Source of the DNA: Xanthobacteraceae bacterium
GTDB lineage: Bacteria; Pseudomonadota; Alphaproteobacteria; Rhizobiales; Xanthobacteraceae
Reading direction: 5' to 3'
Assembly: GCA_030037185.1 (NCBI GenBank)
Contig: JASHRR010000404.1
Span: 1-6,542 of the forward strand
Length of the DNA: 6,542 nt
The translations under genes and the position numbers were made by a program. The notes under the pieces are model-generated. The model was not told the origin of the DNA. It saw nothing but the letters and a program-made list of their open reading frames with translations, and made no database searches. This document shows positions 1 through 5,871 of this stretch, piece by piece (the first letter of the stretch is position 1; every line of letters begins with the position of its first letter).

Positions 1-1
1 C

Positions 2-1153
2 CTGCAGCGCGGCGGCGTGGGCTACTATCCGTCATCGGGATCGCCGTTCGTGCACCTTGATGTGGGGAGCGTGCGGCACTGGCCGCCCATGAGCCATGAT
101 CAACTCGCCCGTGTCTTCCCGAACGGACGCACCGTGCACGTTCCATCCGACGGTCATCCGCTACCGGGTTATGCGCTTGCCTTAGCAGACATCGAAAGGC
201 GCGGCTCGTCACCTCCGTCGCAAGCGTCGCTTAATGCAGCGCAAGCGGCGGGAATTGATATCGCGACCGCCGGCGTCGTTCATAAGAAGAGCCTGCTTGC
301 CGCCCTGTTCAATCTCGATGAGGATGAAGACGAAGCCGCCCAAGTGGCACCGGCCGCGACCGTTTCCCGCTCCGGCTCCTTCAGTTTGGCCTCGATCGAC
401 AGCAAGGCCGACACGGCTCGCAGTTCGTTCGTGCCGGTTCCGGCGGCCCGTCCGCAGCGAACCGCATTTGCTGTGGTGGCGCAAGGTGCCAATAACGACC
501 CGGCCTCCGCGAGGGGTGAGCAAGACCGCTGGGCCACGACTGTCTCTGTTGTCGAGCCGCAGCGTCTGGCGGCGGCTGCTGTTCCGCGGGTGCCGCTGTC
601 TCGGCCCGATAGCGCCCCGGCGTTGACGCCGTGGCCGATTCGCGAGGTGGAGACCGACCGCGTTCCGCCTGACGTGGCGTTGGCCTATGCGGCTCGCCTG
701 CAGGGCGAGGGCAGTGCTGACCTGGGGCGGGACGTCGCCGAGGAGAAACCGATGCGCGTTGCCGGCCCGACCCGGGTCCTGCGCGACGGCAATGCGGCAG
801 TGGGCAAGAAGAGTTCCCCGCACGCCTACCTCTCGCCGCAACCTTTGCCGAGCAGAGAAGTGCTTGCGCATGTGAAAGTTGTTGCCAGGGCTGCAACTCC
901 AGGTATGCACTACGATGATCCGTGGCTGCGAGCGATCATCGTCGCCCCACGCCTCTACGGTTCGATGACGGCGACGCTCTACGGCCAACCTGATTTCACT
1001 GCGCTGCGAATGTTGATGAATAAGCCGACCATCGCGGTTGTCATGTCCTTCGCAGACGAACCCTATCCGGGTATCACGACAACCGGGTTCAGCGGTGAGG
1101 CGGTGGTGCCGCTCACCACCTACGCATTCTCGCGGACTGCGTCGCTACAATAG
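2..1153 (+). CDS. DUF882 / YcbK-like (peptidase M15 fold) envelope protein, C-terminal part
   Basis: The reading frame is open from the first complete codon of the window to a TAG stop, giving 383 residues; the start, presumably with a signal peptide and most of the catalytic domain, lies upstream. The first visible residues (YYPSSGSPFVHLDVGSVRHW, about 8-27) match the end of the DUF882/YcbK domain, a relative of the VanX/M15 zinc peptidases; His18 in FVHLD sits where this fold has a zinc ligand. Residues about 65-300 are low in complexity, rich in Ala, Pro, Ser and Arg, with a short acidic patch (DEDEDE). Residues about 300-383 are ordered-looking again (DPWLRAI, TLYGQPDF, MNKPTIAVVMSF) and resemble the C-terminal segment I recall from Bradyrhizobium-type homologues. 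The role is inferred to be in cell-wall peptide processing; activity is unproven. Several ATG/GTG codons inside could be mistaken for the start, but the domain clearly continues upstream of them. Confidence 0.85.
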   Translation: MQRGGVGYYPSSGSPFVHLDVGSVRHWPPMSHDQLARVFPNGRTVHVPSDGHPLPGYALALADIERRGSSPPSQASLNAAQAAGIDIATAGVVHKKSLLAALFNLDEDEDEAAQVAPAATVSRSGSFSLASIDSKADTARSSFVPVPAARPQRTAFAVVAQGANNDPASARGEQDRWATTVSVVEPQRLAAAAVPRVPLSRPDSAPALTPWPIREVETDRVPPDVALAYAARLQGEGSADLGRDVAEEKPMRVAGPTRVLRDGNAAVGKKSSPHAYLSPQPLPSREVLAHVKVVARAATPGMHYDDPWLRAIIVAPRLYGSMTATLYGQPDFTALRMLMNKPTIAVVMSFADEPYPGITTTGFSGEAVVPLTTYAFSRTASLQ

Positions 1154-1465
1154 GCGGTCGGCTGCAATAAGTGCGGGGTCAGAACCAGCTTTGAGCGCTT
1201 CGCGATAAGCCGCCGGATGGGCGAGCAAGCGCGCGATCCGCGCCCCGGGCGATTCCCGGCCGCGGCGTTGCCGGGCCACGTGACGGCCACACCCTCGCGC
1301 AAAACTTTTCGCCGACGAGATCGCGGCAACGACGCGCCGCCCGACGGTCGGTTCAAAGCCTGCACTTCGAATCAAAGCGAGACGGGGTGCCGGTAATCGG
1401 CGTCGGATGGAGCGCTCATCGCCGCGGCGGTGCCAACACGTTCCGCCTCGTGATCACGGCTTTCG
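1154..1465. other. Intergenic region between convergent DUF882 and gapR genes
   Basis: This 312-bp stretch lies between two convergent stop codons and holds no gene I can recognise. Visible elements are a weak 5-bp hairpin (CCGGG/CCCGG at 1245-1259), the GC palindrome CGCCGCGGCG at 1420-1429, and the 10-bp perfect palindrome CGTGATCACG at 1449-1458, only eight bases beyond the gapR stop. None is followed by a T-tract on either strand, so no intrinsic terminator can be called. A minus-strand open frame (1145-1375) is discussed under findings. No tRNA-like cloverleaf was seen. Confidence 0.6.
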
Positions 1466-1753
1466 TCATATCATGCCCAGCGCATGCAGATAGGTCTCGA
1501 CAATCGCCTCCTGCTCGGCGCGTTCATGCTTGTCCTGCTTGCGCAGACGTATGACCGTGCGCAGCGCCGTAACGTCATAGCCGTTGCCCTTGGCTTCCGC
1601 ATAGACGTCGCGGATATCGCCGGAAATTGCCTTCTTCTCTTCCTCGAGATGCTCAATGCGTTCGATGATGGCCTTGAGCTGATCCTTTGCGAGGCGGGTG
1701 GACAGGCCGTCCCTGGGCTTGTCGTTGACGTCGGCTGCAGCGGTGACAGACAT
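1466..1753 (-). CDS. gapR: GapR family DNA-binding nucleoid protein (DUF2312)
   Basis: The gene encodes 95 residues. Residues about 18-95 ([14 protein letters not shown], then [16 protein letters not shown] and [10 protein letters not shown]) are the hallmark of the DUF2312/GapR family. In Caulobacter the family member is an essential-for-fitness nucleoid protein that binds AT-rich and overtwisted DNA, clamps around the duplex as a tetramer and helps type II topoisomerases ahead of replication and transcription. Here residues about 20-50 form a heptad-rich coiled coil ([18 protein letters not shown]) and the following basic segment ([15 protein letters not shown], 64-78) supplies DNA contacts by family analogy. 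The frame stays open upstream to 1918, but the start at 1753 is chosen because AGGAG lies seven bases before it and because the family protein is about 90 residues long. The gene follows the DUF1244 gene on the same strand after 161 bp. Function in this organism is inferred from the family. Confidence 0.95.
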   Translation of the reverse strand: MSVTAAADVNDKPRDGLSTRLAKDQLKAIIERIEHLEEEKKAISGDIRDVYAEAKGNGYDVTALRTVIRLRKQDKHERAEQEAIVETYLHALGMI

Positions 1754-1760
1754 AAATCCA

Positions 1761-1765
1761 CTCCT
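1761..1765 (-). promoter_or_regulatory. Ribosome binding site of gapR
   Basis: On the minus strand AGGAG is followed by seven bases (TGGATTT) and then the ATG at 1753. This fixes the start of gapR within a frame that is open for a further 165 bases upstream. Confidence 0.75.
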
Positions 1766-1778
1766 GGCATTGGCGTCT

Positions 1779-1808
1779 CCTGCCCTCCCGCAACCAGGGG
1801 AGGGCAGG
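1779..1808. repeat. REP-like palindrome upstream of gapR
   Basis: The arms CCTGCCCTCCC (1779-1789) and GGGAGGGCAGG (1798-1808) are perfectly complementary over 11 bp, with an 8-base loop (GCAACCAG). There is no T-tract on either side, so it is not a standard terminator. Its form, a pyrimidine-rich CCCTCCC arm with a GCAA-containing loop, resembles the short dispersed intergenic palindromes I recall as common in Bradyrhizobium and Rhodopseudomonas genomes. It sits 25 bp ahead of the gapR start codon, so if it is transcribed it lies in the mRNA leader just before the ribosome binding site. The structure is seen directly; membership in a repeat family is inference. Confidence 0.6.
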
Positions 1809-1914
1809 GAGTTCGACGTTGCGCAAGCCGCCAGGGTTTCGCAAGGTAGGATTTCGGCACAGACGCCAGTCATCCACAACAGCTTGGTGCCGTCCACACT
1901 TTGTCGATGCTTGG

Positions 1915-2217
1915 TCAATGCTCGTTCTGTGCCTTGGCGAACGCGGCCTTCTGCTCGGCACTCGCTTCGCGCTGGTATTTGGCGCGCCAGACCTCGTAGG
2001 GCATGCCGTAGACGGCTTCGCGGCTGGTCTCCTTGGTCATCGCCACGCCCCTGGCGTCGGCGGCTTCCTTCATCCAGTTGGACAGGCAGTTGCGGCAGAA
2101 GCCTGCAAGGTTCATCAGGTCGATGTTCTGCACGTCAATACGTTGGCGAAGGTGATCGACCAAGCGCCGGTAGACGGCGGCCTCAAGCTCGACGCGGGTC
2201 TTTTCGTCGATGTCCAT
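1915..2217 (-). CDS. DUF1244 domain-containing protein
   Basis: The gene encodes 100 residues and is recognised as DUF1244 by the block around residues 26-48, including [19 protein letters not shown], and by YGMPYEVW near residue 70. The family is small, alpha-helical and confined largely to Proteobacteria; structures exist for it but I know of no established function. Cys41 and Cys44 form a CxxC pair in the most conserved segment, which could bind metal or be redox active; that is inference. The protein looks cytosolic, with no signal peptide or membrane segment. Two further in-frame starts exist (ATG at 2235 and TTG at 2238). I chose 2217 because AAGGA lies ten bases before it and because MDIDEKTR resembles the N-terminus I expect of relatives. 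The gene lies upstream of gapR on the same strand and is divergent from gckA. Confidence 0.92.
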   Translation of the reverse strand: MDIDEKTRVELEAAVYRRLVDHLRQRIDVQNIDLMNLAGFCRNCLSNWMKEAADARGVAMTKETSREAVYGMPYEVWRAKYQREASAEQKAAFAKAQNEH

Positions 2218-2227
2218 CTTGCTGCAA

Positions 2228-2232
2228 TCCTT
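2228..2232 (-). promoter_or_regulatory. Probable ribosome binding site of the DUF1244 gene
   Basis: On the minus strand AAGGA lies ten bases before the ATG at 2217. The earlier in-frame ATG at 2235 has no purine-rich stretch at a usable distance. The site itself lies inside the alternative N-terminal extension, so the two starts cannot both be optimal. Confidence 0.5.
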
Positions 2233-2241
2233 CATCAAGAG

Positions 2242-2268
2242 TAGGCGCAGCGGCGCCTAGTGCGCCGC
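2242..2268 (-). promoter_or_regulatory. Two mutually exclusive hairpins in the DUF1244 leader
   Basis: Three adjacent segments can pair in two ways. TAGGCGC (2242-2248) is complementary over 7 bp to GCGCCTA (2253-2259) with a 4-base loop. GCGGCGC (2250-2256) is complementary over 7 bp to GCGCCGC (2262-2268) with a 5-base loop. The two stems share bases 2253-2256, so only one can form at a time. The element lies 24-51 bases upstream of the DUF1244 start codon and just before its ribosome binding site. The pairing is read from sequence; a regulatory role is inference, and high GC makes chance pairing possible. Confidence 0.35.
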
Positions 2269-2276
2269 GGATCGGC

Positions 2277-2305
2277 GGCTTACGCTCCTGTCATCGGCCG
2301 GTCAA
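2277..2305 (-). promoter_or_regulatory. Weak candidate promoter for the DUF1244 gene
   Basis: On the minus strand TTGACC (complement at 2300-2305) is followed after exactly 17 bases by TAAGCC (2277-2282). The -35 half is a good match to TTGACA but the -10 half is poor. If used, transcription would start near 2270 and the two-way hairpin would be at the very 5' end of the mRNA. No better candidate was found in this divergent region for either direction, including for gckA. Confidence 0.2.
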
Positions 2306-2475
2306 AGCCGGTGGCTGATCCGCGCTAGAGATATGAACAGCCGGGGCTCCATGCCACATTGCGCAATCCTGACGAATTCCTGAGTTATCGCGGGCGCCGC
2401 CTGACCTGCCCGCAAGCCGACAAGGACCAAAGCAAGAGCAGGACAGCGCACGCGGGGTAGCCGGAGACATGATTG

Positions 2476-3774
2476 ATGTCAGAAACGAACTCTGCGCGCG
2501 CCTTTCTCGATGAGCTTTACCGTATCGCAGTAGCCGCCGCCCATCCGGCAACCTGTCTCCTCCATCGCCTTCCGGATCCGCCGCCGCGCGGCCGCGTCAT
2601 TGTTCTCGCGGCCGGCAAGGCTGCAGGCTCGATGACTGAAATTGCGGAGCGGCACTATCTTGACGATCTCGGCCTGCCGCCATCGCGCCTCGTCGGCGCG
2701 GCAGCCACGCGGCGTGGCTACGCTCGCCCCACCCGTATCATCCCGGTGACACAGGCAGGCCATCCGGTTCCCGATGAGGCGAGCCAGGCGGCCGCCGAGC
2801 AGGCCTTGCGCTTTGCCGCCGGCGCGGCGCGGGAGGACCTGGTGCTGGTGCTGCTGTCCGGTGGCGCTTCGGCGAACTGGATTGCGCCGGCGGCCGGCCT
2901 GACGCTCGCCGAAAAGCAGGCGGTCAACCGCGCGCTGCTTAAATCGGGAGCCACCATCAGTGAAATCAATTCGGTCCGCAAGCATCTCTCCCGCATCAAG
3001 GGCGGGCGGCTCGGCGCGTTGGCCTATCCGGCGCGGGTGGTGACGCTTGCCGTCTCGGACGTCTCCGGTGACGACCCGGCAGTGATCGGTTCGGGACCGA
3101 CAGTGCCCGACCCGACCACGCTGGCGGATGCCCGCGCCGTGATGGCGCGGTTCGGGTTGGACGTTTCGGAGCCGGTCGGTCGGGCATTGGCCGATCCGGC
3201 CAACGAGACGCCGAAGCCCCGACACCCGGCCTTCGACCGAGCCGCGTTTCGCCTGGTTGCCCGTCCGCGGGAGGCCTTTCGCGCCGCCGAAGCAGCGATA
3301 CGCGCCAGAGGCTATGACTGCATATTTCTCGGCGACCGCATCGACGGCGAAGCCCGCGAGGTGGCGGCGGTCCAGGCGCGGCTTGCCCGGGACTTGCAGG
3401 CACAGGGACGGTGCGGTGTCATCGTGTCGGGCGGCGAACTCACCGTCACCCTTCGCGGCAAAGGGCGCGGCGGCCCGAATCAGGAATACGCCCTGGCGCT
3501 CGCCCAGGCGTTGAGGGCAACGCCCGGGATCGCTGCAATTGCCGGCGACACTGACGGCACTGACGGCGGCTGCGGCGGCCCGGATGATCCGGCCGGTGCT
3601 TTTGTCGACGACACCACGCTGGCGCGGGCGCGTAAGCTCGGCCTCGATCCGGCCGCGTTTCTTTCCGAGAACGATTCCACCGGGTTTTTTGAACGTCTCG
3701 GCGATTTGCTTCAACCCGGGCCGACTTATACCAATATCAACGATTTCCGCGCGATCTTCGTTGACAGGCATTGA
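2476..3774 (+). CDS. gckA: Glycerate 2-kinase, MOFRL family (GckA/TtuD type)
   Basis: The enzyme transfers phosphate from ATP to D-glycerate to give 2-phosphoglycerate, in the cytosol; relatives serve the serine cycle, tartrate or glyoxylate-derived glycerate use, and were long misnamed hydroxypyruvate reductase (TtuD). The protein is 432 residues, a normal length. The N-terminal domain shows AGKAAGSM (46-53), a glycine-rich LLSGGASANW (126-135), RKHLSRIKGGRL and DPAVIGSGPTVPDPTT. The C-terminal MOFRL domain shows SGGELTVTLRGKGRGGPNQE from residue 318, DTDGTDGG from residue 358 and TNINDFRAIFV at 419-429. The loop GGASAN differs from the GGGSAL form common in the family. ATG 2476 is chosen because GGAG lies nine bases upstream; a TTG directly before it and an out-of-frame ATG at 2469 are less likely. 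It is the first gene of a cluster with DUF1036 and pyk, 73 bp before the former, and is divergent from the DUF1244 gene. Confidence 0.93.
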   Translation: MSETNSARAFLDELYRIAVAAAHPATCLLHRLPDPPPRGRVIVLAAGKAAGSMTEIAERHYLDDLGLPPSRLVGAAATRRGYARPTRIIPVTQAGHPVPDEASQAAAEQALRFAAGAAREDLVLVLLSGGASANWIAPAAGLTLAEKQAVNRALLKSGATISEINSVRKHLSRIKGGRLGALAYPARVVTLAVSDVSGDDPAVIGSGPTVPDPTTLADARAVMARFGLDVSEPVGRALADPANETPKPRHPAFDRAAFRLVARPREAFRAAEAAIRARGYDCIFLGDRIDGEAREVAAVQARLARDLQAQGRCGVIVSGGELTVTLRGKGRGGPNQEYALALAQALRATPGIAAIAGDTDGTDGGCGGPDDPAGAFVDDTTLARARKLGLDPAAFLSENDSTGFFERLGDLLQPGPTYTNINDFRAIFVDRH

Positions 3775-3783
3775 GAGCGGGTG

Positions 3784-3834
3784 GCGACTTTGATCGCGAC
3801 CCTGAAACTTGTTGCGATTTTGAACGCGATCTGA
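3784..3834 (+). repeat. Tandem imperfect direct repeat between gckA and the DUF1036 gene
   Basis: Two copies of the pattern GCGA-y-TTTGA-w-CGCGA-y-CTGA occupy 3784-3805 and 3814-3834, with starts 30 bases apart and AACTTGTT between. They agree at 18 of 21 positions with one extra C in the first copy. The repeat fills most of the 73-bp gap and ends six bases before the AAGGAG of the DUF1036 gene. The first copy contains TTGATC (3790-3795), which with TGCGAT (3813-3818) at 17-base spacing could make a weak internal promoter. A paired operator or a small duplication are both possible; only the repeat itself is seen. Confidence 0.55.
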
Positions 3835-3839
3835 GGCTT

Positions 3840-3845
3840 AAGGAG
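3840..3845 (+). promoter_or_regulatory. Strong ribosome binding site of the DUF1036 gene
   Basis: AAGGAG lies only two bases before the ATG at 3848 and five bases before an in-frame GTG at 3851. The spacing favours initiation at the GTG, although ATG is the stronger codon. Either choice changes the product by one residue. Confidence 0.7.
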
Positions 3846-3847
3846 AA

Positions 3848-4438
3848 ATGGTGCGACACGCGAATTTCGAGCGAGGGCGAAAACCGCAACTCAAGCGTGG
3901 ACCCAGCCTGTTCCACAGGGGTCTTCCGGGTTCGCTTTGTCCTGGTCTGCTCTGCCTTGGCCTTGCAACCGCAGCGCCATTGGCGGCAACGCCGGCCGCC
4001 GCCGATTTTCGGATCTGCAATCTCACCAAAAGCAGAATTGGCATCGCACTCGGCTACAAGGACGGCGAGGAATGGGCGACGGAAGGCTGGTGGAACATTG
4101 TTGCGGGTAATTGCGAAACGCTGCTGCGGGGAAATCTCGCGGCGCGTTTTTATTATATCTATGCGGTCGATTATGACCGCGGCGGCGAGTGGTCGGGCCA
4201 AGCCTTCATGTGTACGCGCGACAAGGAATTCACGATCCGGGGTATCGGAAACTGCCTCGCCCGCGGTTACGAGCGGACCGGCTTTTTCGAGGTCGACACC
4301 GGGGAACAGCAGACCTGGACGGTACAACTGACCGAGACGGGCGAAGCGGCCCGTCAGCAGGCGCCTCCGGGCAAGGCAGTTCCGCCCGGCGTGCGGTCGC
4401 TGCAATCGCTGCCCCCAAGCGGAAGCCCGGTGCGATGA
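3848..4438 (+). CDS. Secreted DUF1036 domain protein
   Basis: The gene encodes 196 residues. The N-terminus is long and basic (RHANFERGRKPQLKRG), followed by a hydrophobic stretch (about 26-48) and ATPAAA ahead of Asp53, which reads as a signal peptide cleaved near residue 52, so the mature protein should be periplasmic. Residues 53-155 are the DUF1036 domain: DFRICN at its start, EGWWNI, NCETLL, ARFYYIYAVDYD, FMC, IRGIGNCLARGY and GFFEVDTG. Four cysteines (57, 89, 122, 136) remain in the mature part and probably form two disulfides. The tail after about residue 160 is Pro/Gly-rich and likely disordered. The domain is recurrent in Hyphomicrobiales but has no known function to my knowledge; older annotations call such proteins predicted integral membrane proteins, which the sequence here does not support beyond the signal segment. 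Its stop overlaps the pyk start as ATGA. The start may be GTG 3851 rather than ATG 3848. Confidence 0.9.
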   Translation: MVRHANFERGRKPQLKRGPSLFHRGLPGSLCPGLLCLGLATAAPLAATPAAADFRICNLTKSRIGIALGYKDGEEWATEGWWNIVAGNCETLLRGNLAARFYYIYAVDYDRGGEWSGQAFMCTRDKEFTIRGIGNCLARGYERTGFFEVDTGEQQTWTVQLTETGEAARQQAPPGKAVPPGVRSLQSLPPSGSPVR

Positions 4439-5871
4439 GGCGGCAGCGCCGCACCAAGATCGTCGCGACTCTGGGTCCGGCATCATCCGATCGCGCGGCG
4501 ATTGCGGCGCTATTCTGCGCAGGTGCGGACGTGTTCCGCATCAACATGAGCCATACCTCGCACGATCGCATGCGCGAGCTGGTGCGGTTGATCCGCGATA
4601 TCGAGCGGGAGTACGGCCGACCGATCGCTGCGCTCGCCGATCTGCAGGGGCCGAAACTGCGCATCGGTGCGTTCAAGGACGACGCGATCATGCTGGTGGC
4701 GGATGCCAATTTCGTACTCGACGCCGATCCTGCACCCGGCGACGTTGATCGGGTCTATCTCCCGCATCCGGAAATTCTGACTGTTCTGAGGCCCGGTCAC
4801 ACGCTGCTGCTCGACGATGGCAAGATCAGGCTTGCGGTGCTGGAGGCGTCGTCGCAACGCGCGCTCACGCGGGTCGAAGTCGGGGGCAAGCTGTCGGCGC
4901 GCAAGGGAGTGAGCGTACCTAATGCCGTGCTGGCCGTCTCGGCGATGACCCGCAAAGATCATTCCGATCTCGAGGCTGCCCTCGAGGCCGGCGTCGACTG
5001 GATTGCGCTGTCCTTCGTGCAACGCCCCGAGGATATCGCCGAAGCCAAGAAGATCGCTCGCGGACGCGCCGCCGTTATGGCGAAGATGGAGAAGCCGCAG
5101 GCGGTCGAGCGCCTTGATGAAATCGTCGACGCAGCCGACGCCTTGATGGTGGCACGCGGCGATCTTGGCGTCGAACTGCCGCTCGAGAAAGTCCCCGGCT
5201 TGCAGAAGCAGATGACGCGCGGCGCCCGCCGCGCCGGCAAGCCCGTGGTGGTGGCGACACAGATGCTGGAATCGATGATTTCCAGCCCCGTGCCGACCCG
5301 GGCCGAGGTCTCCGACGTCGCCACCGCGATCTACGAGGGGACCGATGCGGTGATGTTGTCGGCGGAATCGGCATCCGGTCAATATCCGGTCGAGGCCGTC
5401 GCCACCATGGACCGCATTGCCATGGAGGTTGAGACCGATACCACCTACCGCGAAATGATCGATACCCAGCGCACGGAGCCGGAGGCGACCGGCGCAGATG
5501 CCATCGCGGCTGCGGCGCGCGAGATTGCCGAAACGCTCGATCTTAATGCGGTCGTGTGCTGGACCTTCTCCGGCGCAACCGCGTTGCGGGTCGCCCGCGA
5601 GCGGCCGAGGTCGCCGATCATGTCGATTTCCCCGAACGTGTCGGCCGGCCGTAAGCTTGCGCTGGTGTGGGGTGTGCACAGCGTGGTTGCCGAGGATGCC
5701 CGCGATCAGGACGACATGGTCAACCGCGCCTGCCGCCTTGCTTTCAAGGAAGGTCTCGCTCAGGTCGGTCAGCGCATCATCGTCGTGGCCGGCGTGCCGT
5801 TCAGAACGCCCGGTGCGACCAACATGGTGCGTATTGCGGTGGTAAGCTCCGCCGCAGGCGAGGCGGATTGA
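4435..5871 (+). CDS. pyk: Pyruvate kinase
   Basis: The enzyme transfers phosphate from PEP to ADP to give pyruvate and ATP, the last step of glycolysis, in the cytosol. The protein is 478 residues, the usual bacterial length. It opens with RRTKIVATLGPAS; RINMSH (35-40) holds the substrate and monovalent-cation residues Arg35, Asn37 and Ser39; DLQGPKLRIG (69-78) follows; the B domain spans roughly 80-165; AKMEKPQAV carries catalytic Lys217 and metal ligand Glu219; ARGDLGVEL carries metal ligand Asp243; VATQMLESM and SAESASGQYP complete the barrel, and a C-terminal allosteric-type domain starts near residue 350. Lys74 replaces the Glu found in potassium-dependent enzymes (Glu117 of rabbit muscle), together with Leu-Gln before it, which indicates the potassium-independent class. 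The frame is open upstream to 4189, but ATG 4435 is chosen because the family N-terminus starts there; GGAAG lies nine bases before it and the ATGA overlap suggests coupling to the DUF1036 gene. Confidence 0.97.
   Translation: MRRQRRTKIVATLGPASSDRAAIAALFCAGADVFRINMSHTSHDRMRELVRLIRDIEREYGRPIAALADLQGPKLRIGAFKDDAIMLVADANFVLDADPAPGDVDRVYLPHPEILTVLRPGHTLLLDDGKIRLAVLEASSQRALTRVEVGGKLSARKGVSVPNAVLAVSAMTRKDHSDLEAALEAGVDWIALSFVQRPEDIAEAKKIARGRAAVMAKMEKPQAVERLDEIVDAADALMVARGDLGVELPLEKVPGLQKQMTRGARRAGKPVVVATQMLESMISSPVPTRAEVSDVATAIYEGTDAVMLSAESASGQYPVEAVATMDRIAMEVETDTTYREMIDTQRTEPEATGADAIAAAAREIAETLDLNAVVCWTFSGATALRVARERPRSPIMSISPNVSAGRKLALVWGVHSVVAEDARDQDDMVNRACRLAFKEGLAQVGQRIIVVAGVPFRTPGATNMVRIAVVSSAAGEAD

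Noticed and set aside
1449..1458. CGTGATCACG palindrome after gapR as an operator or terminator
   Set aside because: It is short, lies downstream of both flanking genes and lacks a T-tract; a 10-bp palindrome can occur by chance.
1754..1918. In-frame N-terminal extension of gapR up to 1918 (150-residue protein)
   Set aside because: The extra residues are not family-like, the region holds a strong palindrome, and a good ribosome binding site marks the start at 1753.
2479..3771. 430-residue minus-strand frame opposite gckA
   Set aside because: It mirrors gckA exactly and is a typical GC-rich antisense shadow with no family features.
3771..4331. Plus-strand frame spanning the repeat and the DUF1036 gene
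   Set aside because: It overlaps DUF1036 in another frame, and the DUF1036 frame has domain evidence and a ribosome binding site.
4189..4434. In-frame upstream extension of pyruvate kinase inside the DUF1036 gene
   Set aside because: It is the shadow frame of a well-supported gene; pyruvate kinase proteins start at the RRTKI segment, and the ATGA overlap fits.
5848..5867. Hairpin TCCGCC/GGCGGA at the end of pyk as a terminator
   Set aside because: It lies inside the coding sequence, has only six pairs with an 8-base loop, and no T-tract follows.
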